A DNA stretch of 64,000 nt from Shinella sp. SUS2 (GCF_001262505.1 NZ_KQ410723.1:186001-250000), one strand, 5' to 3'; shown: positions 9,551 through 18,818, counted from the first letter of the stretch. The notes: generated by a model not told the origin, from the letters alone. A program made the numbers and translations.

Positions 9551-10744
9551 ATGATCGATCCGACCTTTGACATGTTGCTTGCCTCCTTCCTCACTCGACT
9601 TGGCGGCCCCGGCCCGGCACTCATGCTGCTCGCAGCCGCGCTGATCGCCGTTTTCGGCCTCCTTTCGGCCCGCCGCAGCCAGGCGCGCCAGCGCGAGGCT
9701 GCGGGCATGGCGGAGTTGCGCTTTGCCGAACTCCTGAAAGCGCAGACGGAAATGCAGGGACGCGTCGCCGCCATGGCCGAGGTCTTCGGCTCCAAGCAGT
9801 CGGAAACAAACCAGGCGATCAATGCCCGGCTCGACGGTCTGACGCAGCGGCTCGGCCAGTCGATCTCAGAACAGACCCGCTCGACGCACGAAAACCTGCG
9901 CCGCCTGCAGGAACGGCTTGCCGTCATCGACAATGCGCAGAGCAACATCCAGTCCCTGGCGAAAGACGTGGTCGGCCTCCAGGCGATCCTGTCGAACAAG
10001 CAGACGCGCGGCGCCTTCGGCCAGTCGCGCATGGAGACGATCATCGCCGATGCCATGCCATCGGGCGCCTACCAGTTCCAGGCGCAGCTTTCCAACGGCG
10101 TCAGACCGGATTGCACGATCCGCATGCCGAACGGCCAGCCACCCCTGGTCGTCGATGCGAAATTTCCGCTCGAGGCATGGAATGCCCTGTCGGACGGACG
10201 TTCTCCCGAGGCCGCCAAGCTCGCCGCGCAACAATTCCGCCGCGACATGGAGACCCATATCCGCGATATCGCCGAAAAGTACCTGCTGGCCGGCGAGACG
10301 CAGGACACCGCCTTCCTCTTCGTGCCCTCGGAATCGATCTTCGCCAGCATCCACGAGAATTTCGAGGCTATCGTGCAGCGGGCACACCGGGCACGCATCG
10401 TCATCGTCTCGCCATCGCTGCTGATGCTCTCCGTGCAGGTATTGCAGGCGCTTCTGAAGGATCAGCGCATGCGCGAGCAGGCCCATGTCATCCAGGGCGA
10501 GGTCGCCAGGCTGATGGACGATTTGACGCGGCTCGACGACCGGGTGCGCAAGCTTTCCGGTCATTTCACCGCAGCCCAGAAGGATGTCGACCTCATCCTG
10601 ACCTCCACAGAGAAGCTCACGCGGCGCGGCGCGCGCATCGGGGACATGGATTTCGAGGCAACCGCACCGCTTTCTCCACCGGCGGAGGCGGCTGTCGAGA
10701 CCCGAACGGGACAGCTTCGCCTGAGGGTGGTTGACGAAGACTGA
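9551..10744 (+). CDS. rmuC: DNA recombination protein RmuC
   Basis: Predicted protein of 397 residues. An N-terminal membrane anchor (about 15-38) is followed by a coiled-coil region (about 40-150, rich in Q, E and R) and the RmuC core with GAFGQSRMETIIADAMP, a nuclease-like segment around PLVVDAKFPLEAW, and FLFVPSESIFASIHENF. RmuC limits inversions at short inverted repeats and is thought to be a membrane-tethered nuclease-fold protein. It stands alone between the divergent def and the following ribokinase, 44 bases away, possibly cotranscribed. Confidence 0.92.
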   Translation: MIDPTFDMLLASFLTRLGGPGPALMLLAAALIAVFGLLSARRSQARQREAAGMAELRFAELLKAQTEMQGRVAAMAEVFGSKQSETNQAINARLDGLTQRLGQSISEQTRSTHENLRRLQERLAVIDNAQSNIQSLAKDVVGLQAILSNKQTRGAFGQSRMETIIADAMPSGAYQFQAQLSNGVRPDCTIRMPNGQPPLVVDAKFPLEAWNALSDGRSPEAAKLAAQQFRRDMETHIRDIAEKYLLAGETQDTAFLFVPSESIFASIHENFEAIVQRAHRARIVIVSPSLLMLSVQVLQALLKDQRMREQAHVIQGEVARLMDDLTRLDDRVRKLSGHFTAAQKDVDLILTSTEKLTRRGARIGDMDFEATAPLSPPAEAAVETRTGQLRLRVVDED

Positions 10745-10788
10745 CCGCCTCGGGCAGTGTCCGGCGGAAACCATAAGGGGCACCTCTC

Positions 10789-11688
10789 ATGATCACCGTC
10801 TTCGGCTCCATCAACATGGACCTCATCGCCACGCCAGAACGCCTGCCGAAGCCGGGTGAGACGGTGATGGGCAGCAGCTTCACCACCGCCGCTGGCGGCA
10901 AGGGCGCCAACCAGGCGCTCGCCGCCCGTCGCGCCGGCGCGATCGTACGCATGGCCGGCGCCGTGGGCGACGACCGGCTCGGCAGCCAGGCGCTGGCCCT
11001 GCTCGCCGACGCCGCCGTGGACCTCAACGGCGTACGCTCCGCCGCCGAGGCGACCGGGACGGCCCATATCCTTGTGGACGACGAGGGTGAGAACGTCATC
11101 GTCGTCGTACCGGGCGCCAATGGCACCGTCAGCGAGGAGGACGCCAAGCGCACCGTCGGCGGCATGACGCGTGGCGACTATCTGATGCTGCAGTTCGAAA
11201 TTCCCAATGCCGCCATCGAGGCCGCGCTCGTCAGCGCCAAGCAGAAGGGCGCCATCTCGGTCGTCAACATCGCGCCGTTCAGCGCCGATGCCCGCCGCCT
11301 CGGCGCGATGGCCGATATCCTCGTCGCCAATGAAACGGAATTCGACCTCTTCGTCGGCAAGGGCGAGCTCTCCGACGAGGCGCGCGAGACGACGATGCGC
11401 GCACTGCATGCCGACAGCGGCCAGACGATCATCGTCACGCTTGGCGCCGATGGCGTCGTCGCGATCCGCAAGAACGAGATCTTCCGCGCCGCCGGCCTCA
11501 AGATCGAGCCTGTCGATACGGTGGGGGCGGGCGATACGTTCTGCGGCTATCTTGCCGCCTCGCTCGATGCCGGCCTCGGCTTCAAGGAGGCGCTGCGCCG
11601 TGCAGCCGTCGCCGGATCGCTCGCCTGCCTGAAGCCCGGCGCCCAGCCCTCCATCCCCTTCGCTCCCGCCGTCGATGCCGAAATCTGA
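10789..11688 (+). CDS. rbsK: Ribokinase
   Basis: Predicted product of 299 residues of the PfkB carbohydrate-kinase family. The first signature lies in TTAAGGKGANQA and the second, containing the catalytic base, in DTVGAGDTFCGYL. The N-terminal MITVFGSINMDL is typical of ribokinases, which phosphorylate ribose at O5 to feed the pentose phosphate pathway. No rbs transporter or regulator is adjacent, so ribose itself is inferred from overall sequence rather than context. Other PfkB sugars remain possible. Confidence 0.85.
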   Translation: MITVFGSINMDLIATPERLPKPGETVMGSSFTTAAGGKGANQALAARRAGAIVRMAGAVGDDRLGSQALALLADAAVDLNGVRSAAEATGTAHILVDDEGENVIVVVPGANGTVSEEDAKRTVGGMTRGDYLMLQFEIPNAAIEAALVSAKQKGAISVVNIAPFSADARRLGAMADILVANETEFDLFVGKGELSDEARETTMRALHADSGQTIIVTLGADGVVAIRKNEIFRAAGLKIEPVDTVGAGDTFCGYLAASLDAGLGFKEALRRAAVAGSLACLKPGAQPSIPFAPAVDAEI

Positions 11689-11967
11689 CGTCGACGCGGC
11701 GGCTCCGCCTGTCGGATTTCGCAATTGGCACATCGGGCGTCGCATTGGCTGCGGCGCCTGAAAAATCAGCTGGTTGCGCCGAGAAGTGGTGGCGATATTT
11801 GGCTATTTATTAATATTTTATAGGTTACTGAAGTCCTCAGGCGCGGCCCTTCCGGTCGGCTGCCGTCGGCGCTGGTCGCGCGCCCCGACCTCCATGATGG
11901 AGACCCCCTGCAAACGAATGTGCTCCTCCGCGGTGCCGCCGCGGACGTCTCTCATCGTGAGGATTTT

Positions 11968-14301
11968 ATGTTCAAGTTCCAGGCCAAGTCGCTCGCGACG
12001 AAGCTCATCGCGGTTACCGGCGGCACGATCGCCCTGGTGATGCTCGCCTCCAATACCGTACTCATCAGCCAGACGCAGAGCCGCGTCGCCGATCTCGTCT
12101 ATTCCGAAGCCGACACCGAGGCGAAGGCGATCGCCGCCGACATCGCGACCGATATCGGCCAGCTGGCCAGCGCCGCGCGCTCCATGGCGGGCGTGATCGA
12201 GCAGGGCCAGGCCGGCGGGCATTTCGACCGCAAGGAAGTGGTCGACCTCATCAAGGCGAATGCGGAAAAGAACAGTTTCGCGCTCGGCAGCTGGTTTGCG
12301 GAAGAGCCGAACGCCTTCGACGGCAAGTCGCGCGAGACGGCCGAGCAGCTGGAAACCGGCACGTTCAAGGACGGCTCGTTCAACCCTTACTGGACGAAGC
12401 GCAAGGACGGCTCCATCGCGCTTTCCACCTTCGAATCCGACTACAAGGCCGAGTGGTATTCGCTGGCTGCCGGCAGCGGCAAGGGTGCGATGAGCCAGCC
12501 CTACAAGGAAAGCTCGACCGGCGAAGGCTTCACCATGGCCTCCATCGCCTTTCCGGTCGCTCCGGGCGGCAAGCTGATCGGCGTCACCGGCGTCGATGTC
12601 TCGCTGAAGACGCTCAACGAAAAACTCAGCCAGCTGAAGCCCTTCGGTGAGGGCCGCGTCATGCTGCTGTCGCAGACCGGCAAGTGGATCGTTGCGCCGA
12701 ACGCCGACCTCCTGATGACGGATTATGACGGCCAGGGTGCCGAGATTGTCAAGGAAGCCCTTGCCACAGGCAAGACTGGCCGTATCGAGAACCTCTCCTT
12801 CGACGAGCTGGCCGCCTTCGACCGTGTCGTCTACCCCTTTGCCCTGCCGGACATCAACACGACCTGGATCGTGCTGGTCGACGTGCCGCGCGCGGCAATC
12901 GCCGCACCGATCAACGACCAGACCCGCATGATGATCCTTGGTGGCCTGATTGTTCTCGGCGCCGTGCTTGCCGGCCTTTACACCGCCATTCGCGTCTTCG
13001 TACAGAAGCCGCTTGCCGGCCTCGTTTCCGGCGTGGCAACGCTCAGCAGCGGCGTCTATACTCAGCCGATCGCCGGCCAGGAGCGCTCGGACGAAACCGG
13101 CTCGGTCGCCAAGGCTCTGGAAGGGTTCCGCCACCAGCTTGCAGACACCAAGCGCCTGGAAGCCGAAGCCGACAACCAGCGCCAGCTGACCGAGACCGAG
13201 CGCAACCGATCGGAAGCCGAGCGCGCCGAATCGAGCGCCCTCCAGCGCGACATCGTCGCCCGCCTCGGCGACGGCCTTGCCCAGCTTTCCTCCGGCAACC
13301 TGACCTTCCGCCTCTCCGGTGATTTCCCGGGCGAATACGGCAAGCTCAAGAACGATTTCAACTCGGCGATCGCCAGCCTCGAGGAAACGATCCAGACGGT
13401 CAATGCCTCGGTCGGGAACATCGGCGGTGGCACGGGCGAGATTTCCAAGGGCGCGGCCGATCTCTCGCACCGCACCGAACAGCAGGCGGCAAGCCTGGAA
13501 GAGACGGCGGCCGCCCTCGACCAGATCACCTCGCAGGTCAACTCCAGCGCGGACAATGCCCGCGTCGCTGCCAAATCGGTGGAAACGGCCAGCAACGACG
13601 CCAGCAAGTCCGGCGAAGTGGTGCAGAAGGCGATCGACGCCATGCGCGGTATCGAGCACTCCTCGCACGAGATCTCCAACATCATCGGGGTCATCGACGA
13701 CATCGCCTTCCAGACAAACCTTCTGGCGCTCAATGCCGGCGTGGAAGCGGCGCGCGCGGGCGAAGCCGGCAAGGGCTTTGCGGTCGTCGCCCAGGAAGTA
13801 CGCGAGCTCGCCCAGCGCTCGGCCAACGCCGCCAAGGAGATCAAGACGCTGATCAACACCTCCGAGGTGCAGGTCCGCGAGGGCGTCGATCTCGTCGGCA
13901 AGGCCGGCAGCGCGTTGGAAAACATTGCCGACCAGGTCATCCAGATCAACAGCCTCATCCGCCAGATCTCCTCGTCCGCCTCCGAACAGGCCGTCGGCCT
14001 CAAGGAGATCAACGCGGCCGTCAACCAGATGGACCAGGTGACCCAGCAGAACGCCGCGATGGTCGAGGAGACCACCGCCGCCTCCATGGCGCTCAACGAC
14101 GAGGCCCAGACGCTGAAGTCGCTCGTCGCCCGCTTCCGCGCCGGCGCGGCCACCATGGCCGCCCAGCCGGTACAGCAGGCAACCCGCCGCGACGTCCAGC
14201 CGCAGCGCACCGCCTATCAGGCGCCGCGCACGACGGCCCGCGCCATGCCGCAGGTCGCGGGCAACACGGCGCTTGCTCAGGATGATTGGGAAGAGTTCTG
14301 A
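11968..14301 (+). CDS. Methyl-accepting chemotaxis protein with periplasmic Cache-type sensor
   Basis: Predicted protein of 777 residues. TM1 is about 9-33, a large periplasmic sensor of dCache type follows (about 34-318), TM2 is about 321-343, then tandem HAMP-like segments (about 345-400 and 430-490) and the cytoplasmic signalling domain, whose hairpin tip is [20 protein letters not shown]. The C-terminus ends DDWEEF after a flexible linker, a rhizobial form of the CheR/CheB tether pentapeptide. ATG 11968 follows GTGAGG; an upstream in-frame codon at 11920 would add an unconserved leader. No che or flagellar genes are nearby. An AT-rich tract at 11803-11825 in the 279-base upstream gap may hold its promoter. 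Confidence 0.93.
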   Translation: MFKFQAKSLATKLIAVTGGTIALVMLASNTVLISQTQSRVADLVYSEADTEAKAIAADIATDIGQLASAARSMAGVIEQGQAGGHFDRKEVVDLIKANAEKNSFALGSWFAEEPNAFDGKSRETAEQLETGTFKDGSFNPYWTKRKDGSIALSTFESDYKAEWYSLAAGSGKGAMSQPYKESSTGEGFTMASIAFPVAPGGKLIGVTGVDVSLKTLNEKLSQLKPFGEGRVMLLSQTGKWIVAPNADLLMTDYDGQGAEIVKEALATGKTGRIENLSFDELAAFDRVVYPFALPDINTTWIVLVDVPRAAIAAPINDQTRMMILGGLIVLGAVLAGLYTAIRVFVQKPLAGLVSGVATLSSGVYTQPIAGQERSDETGSVAKALEGFRHQLADTKRLEAEADNQRQLTETERNRSEAERAESSALQRDIVARLGDGLAQLSSGNLTFRLSGDFPGEYGKLKNDFNSAIASLEETIQTVNASVGNIGGGTGEISKGAADLSHRTEQQAASLEETAAALDQITSQVNSSADNARVAAKSVETASNDASKSGEVVQKAIDAMRGIEHSSHEISNIIGVIDDIAFQTNLLALNAGVEAARAGEAGKGFAVVAQEVRELAQRSANAAKEIKTLINTSEVQVREGVDLVGKAGSALENIADQVIQINSLIRQISSSASEQAVGLKEINAAVNQMDQVTQQNAAMVEETTAASMALNDEAQTLKSLVARFRAGAATMAAQPVQQATRRDVQPQRTAYQAPRTTARAMPQVAGNTALAQDDWEEF

Positions 14302-14320
14302 GGCGGACCGAATAACGAAA

Positions 14321-14349
14321 AAAGGGCCGGCGGAGACGCCGGCCTTTTT
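14321..14349 (+). terminator. Rho-independent terminator after the chemoreceptor gene
   Basis: GGCCGGCG (14325-14332), loop GAGA, CGCCGGCC (14337-14344), then TTTTT. A-run on the left arm also lets it work for the converging minus-strand gene at 14361. Confidence 0.88.
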
Positions 14350-14360
14350 GTTTATGGGAC

Positions 14361-14720
14361 TTACTTCCGCTCCGTCGGCTGCGCCTGGAGCCGGCCGCGG
14401 GAGCGCGATCGGCTGGCGCTCGCAAGGCGTTGCGTGGCCTCCTTCAGCTCCAGTTCGGAAAAGAGGTCCCGATATTCAGGCCGCAGCATCATCGCCTCCA
14501 TGGAGAGCTCCCGCTTGCCCGCGTCGAGCAGCCGCTCCAGCCCGGTCGTGCCGGGTTTGAACACGAGTTCCTTCGCGGCCCCCACGCCGCCATTGAGCAG
14601 CACGAAGCGGCGCAGCAGGACCGGGCGGAAGCCAAGCGTCGCGAAGCGATCGTAGAGCGCCATCATCTCCTTGTGGAAACGGCCTTCGGCACCCGGTTCG
14701 GCGCTGCGGGGGCCACGCAT
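14361..14720 (-). CDS. Small conserved-looking protein of unknown function coupled to nucleoside hydrolase
   Basis: Predicted protein of 119 residues that I do not recognise. It is soluble and basic, with a central stretch FVLLNGGVGAAKELVFKPGT and a helical, acidic segment ending PEYRDLFSELELKEATQRL; the tail is Arg/Ser-rich. ATG 14720 overlaps the TGA of the upstream nucleoside hydrolase (ATGA), which fixes the start and indicates cotranslation. Longer in-frame starts up to 14819 would sit inside the hydrolase gene and are rejected. The coding frame keeps the GC-rich third positions seen in neighbours. A role with the hydrolase is only inferred from coupling. Confidence 0.7.
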   Translation of the reverse strand: MRGPRSAEPGAEGRFHKEMMALYDRFATLGFRPVLLRRFVLLNGGVGAAKELVFKPGTTGLERLLDAGKRELSMEAMMLRPEYRDLFSELELKEATQRLASASRSRSRGRLQAQPTERK

Positions 14721-15661
14721 CAGAGACGGCCGACGCGCTCGGCGAGGAGAGCGAAGAAACCGTCGGCATCGACATCCTTCATCACCCGCGCATTGTGCTT
14801 TCGGTCGGTAACCTGCCACCAGTCGACGACGGTCATGCCAACGGTGAGCGGCGAAGCGGTCTCGATCTCCACGTTGCAGTTACGGCCGGAGAACAATTCC
14901 GGCTTCAGGAGATAGGCGATGACGGTCGGATCATGCAGCGGGCCGCCGTCGGAGCCGTATTTTTCGACGTCGAAACGCTCGAAGAAATCCAGCATCTCGA
15001 CCAGGGCCTTGGCGGGGCGGCTGCCGATCGCACGAAGCCCGGCGACGCGGCTCTTCAGGGTCAGAACCTTGTGCGTGACGTCGAGCGGCATCATGACGAT
15101 CGGAATGCCGGACTTGAAGACGGCAGCGGCTGCTTCCGGATCGACATAGATGTTGAATTCGGCGGCCGGCGTGATGTTGCCGCCCTCGAAGAAGCCGCCG
15201 CCCATCATGACCAGTTCGCGCACACGGCCGGCAATGTCCGGCGCCTTTTCCAGCGCCATCGCGATGTTCGTCAGCGGACCGAGCGTGCAGAGCGTCACCG
15301 TGCCCGCCGGTTCGTGCCGGAGTGTCTCGATGATGAAGTCCACGGCGTGCTGGGCCTCCAGCGGCATCCGAGGCTCGTGCAGCTCCGGGCCATCGAGGCC
15401 GGTCTTGCCATGGACATGCTCGGCGGTGATCAGCGGACGGGCGATCGGCTTGTCTGCGCCGGCATAGACCTTCACATCGGTGCGGGAGCAGAATTCCAGG
15501 ATGATGCGGGCGTTGCAGGACGTGCGCGCCAGCGGCACGTTGCCGGCGACGGTGGTGATACCGAGGATATCGAGTTCTGGGCTGCCGAGCGCCAGCATGA
15601 TTGCGGCGGCATCGTCCTGGCCGGGATCCGTGTCGATGATGATTTTCCGTGGCTCAGACAT
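14720..15661 (-). CDS. Inosine-uridine preferring nucleoside hydrolase family protein
   Basis: Predicted product of 313 residues. The calcium-binding Asp cluster IDTDPGQDDAAAIMLA near the N-terminus defines the family; further conserved elements are TVAGN, MGGGFFEGGN with the adjacent FNIYVDPEAA, and a C-terminal DGGPLHDPTVIAYLL carrying the catalytic/ligand His-Asp. These enzymes hydrolyse ribonucleosides to base plus ribose in the cytoplasm, fitting a salvage role. A ribokinase gene lies 4 kb away on the other strand. It is followed by the unknown gene through an ATGA overlap. Confidence 0.93.
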   Translation of the reverse strand: MSEPRKIIIDTDPGQDDAAAIMLALGSPELDILGITTVAGNVPLARTSCNARIILEFCSRTDVKVYAGADKPIARPLITAEHVHGKTGLDGPELHEPRMPLEAQHAVDFIIETLRHEPAGTVTLCTLGPLTNIAMALEKAPDIAGRVRELVMMGGGFFEGGNITPAAEFNIYVDPEAAAAVFKSGIPIVMMPLDVTHKVLTLKSRVAGLRAIGSRPAKALVEMLDFFERFDVEKYGSDGGPLHDPTVIAYLLKPELFSGRNCNVEIETASPLTVGMTVVDWWQVTDRKHNARVMKDVDADGFFALLAERVGRL

Positions 15662-15756
15662 GCCGTCTCCGTTTCCTCACTGGTTCTGTTCTTGGCCCGC
15701 GCTGCGCAGGCGAAGCGGCGACTATATTTGCGAAATCGCCGTTCGCAAGCGTCTTG

Positions 15757-15847
15757 CGCCCTGCATCGGCAATCCCCATATTGCAACCATCGGGATGCCG
15801 AGGCCGGGTCCCGCCACAAAGTCGCTTGAAAGCCAAGGACTAGACGC
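15757..15847 (+). promoter_or_regulatory. ROSE-like RNA thermometer in the hsp20 leader
   Basis: Two hairpins are visible. TCGGCAATCCC (15766-15776) pairs with GGGATGCCGA (15792-15801) with one bulged A. Next to the start codon, AGTC-G-CTTG (15820-15828) pairs with CAAG-GACT (15834-15841), leaving one bulged G and a five-base loop, and burying the AAGGA ribosome-binding site. The TCGCT sequence opposite AAGGA fits the U(U/C)GCU motif that defines ROSE elements, which in rhizobia repress small heat-shock genes at low temperature. Distance from AAGGA to ATG is eight bases. Confidence 0.7.
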
Positions 15848-16279
15848 ATGTCACGCATGACCCCTTTCACGAGCCCGCTGCTCCTGGGCTTCGACGCCAT
15901 GGAAAAGACCCTTGAGCGCATCGCCAAGGGCAATGATGGCTACCCCCCGTACAATATCGAGCGGCTTCAGCCGAACGGCGAGACGGGCGCACCGGAACGG
16001 CTGCGCATCACCCTTGCCGTCGCAGGTTTTTCCGACGAGGAGCTCGATGTGACGACGGAGGAAAACCAGCTCGTCATTCGCGGCCGCCAGGTCGACAGCA
16101 GCGAGCGGGATTATCTCTACCGCGGCATTGCGGCCCGTCAGTTCCAACGCACCTTCGTGCTTGCCGACGGCATGCGCGTTTCGGGAGCGGAGCTGAAGAA
16201 CGGCCTGCTCTCGGTTGACCTCATCCGGCCCGAGCCTGTGCGAATGGTAAAGAAAATTAACATTTCCGTATCAGACTAG
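15848..16279 (+). CDS. Small heat-shock protein, Hsp20/alpha-crystallin family
   Basis: Predicted protein of 143 residues. The alpha-crystallin domain spans about 35-130, with the start PPYNIERL, beta strands around RITLAVAGFSDEEL and QLVIRGRQ, and a C-terminal strand GLLSVDLIRPEP typical of class A IbpA-like proteins. It acts as an ATP-independent holdase for unfolding proteins in the cytoplasm. The leader carries a ROSE-like thermosensor that hides the ribosome-binding site, and a DUF1150 gene follows, a pairing frequent in Rhizobiales. Confidence 0.94.
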   Translation: MSRMTPFTSPLLLGFDAMEKTLERIAKGNDGYPPYNIERLQPNGETGAPERLRITLAVAGFSDEELDVTTEENQLVIRGRQVDSSERDYLYRGIAARQFQRTFVLADGMRVSGAELKNGLLSVDLIRPEPVRMVKKINISVSD

Positions 16280-16411
16280 ATCATGAGCCGTTCCTGCGGG
16301 AACACCCGCCGGAACGTTTCAAGCGTAACCTGATCGCCTGACGTACCGATGGGCCATGGTGGCCATGGACGTCCGGTGGCCGGCCCTGCCGGCATTGCCA
16401 TGGAGGCAAAG

Positions 16412-16669
16412 ATGGGACTGAAGAGCGTAACCCCCACCGTTTCAAAGGCAGACCTCGCGCATCTTGGCGCCGGTGAAGTCGGCTACATCAGGAAGATGAA
16501 GGCCGATGAAGTCTCGCGCGTCTTCCCGGAAGCGCCGGAAATCGACCCGAGCCTGGATCTCTGGGCCCTGTTCGGCGCCGATGGCACGCCGATCCTCCTG
16601 ACGGACAACCGCTCGAGCACCTTCTACAAGGCGGCCGAGGACGACCTGCGCACCGTCAGCCTGCACTGA
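16412..16669 (+). CDS. DUF1150-family protein
   Basis: Predicted protein of 85 residues. The recognisable family core is ALFGADGTPILLTDNRSS, preceded by a GEVGYIRKM segment. Function is unknown. ATG 16412 is chosen because GGAGG lies six bases upstream; an ATG at 16400 overlaps that site. It follows hsp20 by 132 bases, with two small hairpins between, and could be read from the same heat-regulated transcript. The product is small, acidic and has no membrane segment. Confidence 0.8.
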   Translation: MGLKSVTPTVSKADLAHLGAGEVGYIRKMKADEVSRVFPEAPEIDPSLDLWALFGADGTPILLTDNRSSTFYKAAEDDLRTVSLH

Positions 16670-16679
16670 TGTCCCGAAA

Positions 16680-16705
16680 ACCTTCCGTCAGAGACGGCGG
16701 AAGGT
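16680..16705 (-). terminator. Hairpin at the trmB 3' end, likely terminator
   Basis: ACCTTCCG (16680-16687) and CGGAAGGT (16698-16705) form an 8-bp stem. On the minus strand it is followed by TTTTCGGG. The stem overlaps the last codons of trmB, and it also lies just past the DUF1150 stop, so it may serve both converging units. Confidence 0.5.
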
Positions 16706-17389
16706 GAGATAGGCCGACTTTCGGCCCTCGCGCTTGGCCTTGGCCTCGTAGCGCGTGCCCGGCCAGCCGGCAAACGGCGTCAGCCAGTCGACCGCGTTTT
16801 CGGCGGTCCACACGAAAGCGGGATGAGAACCGCAGTGCATAAGCGTCCAGTTGACATAGGTGTCGATGTCGGACGCGAAGCAGAAGAGCCCGCCGGGCTT
16901 CAGCACCCGGGCAAAGCGGTCGAGATTGACCTTCGAGACAAAGCGTCTCTTCCAGTGCTTCTTTTTCGGCCACGGATCCGGATAGAGCAGATCGATCTGA
17001 TCGATCGAAGCTGCCGGAAGCCAGTCCAGCAACTCCGTCGCATCGTCATCATAAAGCCGGATGTTCTTCGCGCCCGTCTCCTCGATGCTGCCGATCAGCT
17101 TCGCCATCGAATTGACGAAGGGCTCGACGCCGATGAAGGCGGTATCGGGCGTTTCCTGCGCGCGGTGGATGAGATGTTCCCCGCCGCCGAATCCGATTTC
17201 GAGGCGCATCCGGTTCGGAGAGAAATCGTAAAGCGTGGTGATATCCGCCGGTGCCGGGGTCGAAAGGTCGACCTTCAGCACCGGCAGCACGGTTTCAAGA
17301 TGCTGCGCCTGCCGCTCCCGCAGCGGTTTTCCCTTGCGACGACCGAAGAAGGCTTCGCTCGCGCGGCTGCGGCGCTCTGCATCCGTCAT
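16688..17389 (-). CDS. trmB: tRNA (guanine-N7-)-methyltransferase
   Basis: Predicted product of 233 residues. It methylates G46 in the tRNA variable loop using S-adenosylmethionine. The SAM-binding motif is [12 protein letters not shown]; the TrmB signature [17 protein letters not shown] is complete; a C-terminal FRRL tail follows. It lies seven bases downstream of metK, which makes the methyl donor, and probably shares its transcript. ATG 17389 is the only reasonable start. Confidence 0.96.
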   Translation of the reverse strand: MTDAERRSRASEAFFGRRKGKPLRERQAQHLETVLPVLKVDLSTPAPADITTLYDFSPNRMRLEIGFGGGEHLIHRAQETPDTAFIGVEPFVNSMAKLIGSIEETGAKNIRLYDDDATELLDWLPAASIDQIDLLYPDPWPKKKHWKRRFVSKVNLDRFARVLKPGGLFCFASDIDTYVNWTLMHCGSHPAFVWTAENAVDWLTPFAGWPGTRYEAKAKREGRKSAYLTFRRL

Positions 17390-17396
17390 GTCGGCC

Positions 17397-18635
17397 TCAG
17401 TTCTTCAGGGCTTCCTTGAGAGCCTTGACGAGGTCGAGGCGCTCCCAGGCGAACGAACCGTCACGGCCGGCCTTGCGGCCGAAATGGCCATAGGCGGCCG
17501 TCTTGGCGTAGATCGGCTTGTTGAGGTCGAGGTGGCGGCGAATGCCCGACGGGGAAAGGTCCATGACCTTGCGGATCGCCTCCTCGACAGCATCTTCGCT
17601 GACCTTGCCGGTGCCGTGCAGGTCGACATAAACCGAGAGCGGCTGTGCGACGCCGATGGCGTAGGAGAGCTGGATCGTGCAGCGGTCGGCAAGGCCGGCC
17701 GCAACAACGTTCTTGGCGAGGTAGCGCGCGGCATAGGCGGCAGAGCGGTCGACCTTGGTGGTGTCCTTGCCGGAGAAGGCGCCGCCGCCATGCGGGGCTG
17801 CACCGCCATAGGTGTCGACGATGATCTTGCGGCCGGTGAGGCCGGCGTCGCCGTCCGGTCCGCCGATGACGAACTTGCCGGTCGGGTTGATGTACCAGGA
17901 GCAATCGTCGGCGATCTCGATATCGTGCAGCGCCTCGCGGATATAGGGCTCAACGACCTCACGGACCTTCTTGGAATCCCAGCTGTCATCCAGATGCTGC
18001 GTGGAAAGCACGATCGAGGCGACATCGGCGGGCTTGCCGTCGACATAGCGCACGGTCACCTGGCTCTTGGCGTCCGGGCCGAGCTTGCCCGCATCGCCCT
18101 CGCCCTTCTTGCGCGCGTCGGCGAGAAGCTGGAGGATGCGGTGCGAGTAATAGAGCGGCGCCGGCATCAACTCCGAGGTTTCGCGGCAGGCGTAGCCGAA
18201 CATGATGCCCTGGTCGCCGGCACCCTCGTCGCCCTGCTTGTCGGCGGCATTGTCGACGCCCTGGGCGATATCTGCGGACTGTGAGTGCAGGAGCACGTCG
18301 ATCTTCGCTGTCTTCCAGTGGAAGCCATCCTGCTCGTAGCCGATATCGCGGATCGCCTTGCGGGCGGCGGACTTGAACTTGGAGGGGTTGATGACGTCGT
18401 TGCCGTCCTTGTCCTTCTTCAGAAGGCTTGGCGGCAGGCGCACTTCACCAGCAATGACGACGCGGTTGGTCGTCGCAAGCGTTTCGCAGGCAATACGGAC
18501 CGACCAAGGATCGACCTTCGACTTCACGGCTTCGCGGTAGACCAGATCGACGATTTCGTCGGAGATGCGGTCGCACACCTTGTCCGGGTGGCCCTCGGCG
18601 ACGGACTCGCTGGTGAAGAGATAACTGCTGCGCAT
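17397..18635 (-). CDS. metK: S-adenosylmethionine synthase
   Basis: Predicted product of 412 residues. All MetK signatures are visible: [20 protein letters not shown] at the N-terminus, [12 protein letters not shown] (ATP site) and the P-loop-like [19 protein letters not shown]. The enzyme forms AdoMet from methionine and ATP in the cytoplasm as a tetramer. It is somewhat longer than the 384-residue E. coli enzyme, as usual in rhizobia. trmB follows by seven bases. An inverted repeat 73 bases upstream of the ATG is a likely operator. Confidence 0.97.
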   Translation of the reverse strand: MRSSYLFTSESVAEGHPDKVCDRISDEIVDLVYREAVKSKVDPWSVRIACETLATTNRVVIAGEVRLPPSLLKKDKDGNDVINPSKFKSAARKAIRDIGYEQDGFHWKTAKIDVLLHSQSADIAQGVDNAADKQGDEGAGDQGIMFGYACRETSELMPAPLYYSHRILQLLADARKKGEGDAGKLGPDAKSQVTVRYVDGKPADVASIVLSTQHLDDSWDSKKVREVVEPYIREALHDIEIADDCSWYINPTGKFVIGGPDGDAGLTGRKIIVDTYGGAAPHGGGAFSGKDTTKVDRSAAYAARYLAKNVVAAGLADRCTIQLSYAIGVAQPLSVYVDLHGTGKVSEDAVEEAIRKVMDLSPSGIRRHLDLNKPIYAKTAAYGHFGRKAGRDGSFAWERLDLVKALKEALKN

Positions 18636-18707
18636 GCGGGAATTCCCCTCAAAGAAAATGGACTTCGACGTTGTTATTCAGTTCGCAGGGGAAAGACAAG
18701 CACAGAA

Positions 18708-18731
18708 GGACATAAGAATATGTTTATGTCC
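18708..18731 (-). promoter_or_regulatory. Inverted-repeat operator candidate upstream of metK
   Basis: Perfect 8-base arms GGACATAA (18708-18715) and TTATGTCC (18724-18731) flank an AT-rich eight-base centre. The site is AT-rich in a GC-rich background and ends 73 bases before the metK ATG. Shape and position resemble operators of ArsR-type SAM/SAH-responsive repressors (SahR/SamR) proposed for methionine-cycle genes in proteobacteria; that assignment is inference. Confidence 0.55.
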
Positions 18732-18791
18732 CGGCATTCCAGGTGTTGCCGCACGCCTGTCACGCCCACGTGGCAGGCTCCCGTACAAACG

Positions 18792-18818
18792 AAAAGCGGC
18801 CCCGAAGGACCGCCTTTT
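18792..18818 (-). terminator. Rho-independent terminator after the phrR/praR-like gene
   Basis: On the minus strand AAAAGGCGGTCC, loop TTCG, GGGCCGC and TTTT form a seven-pair stem (one G-U) with A and T runs on either side. It begins about 22 bases after the regulator's stop codon and separates it from metK. Confidence 0.8.
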
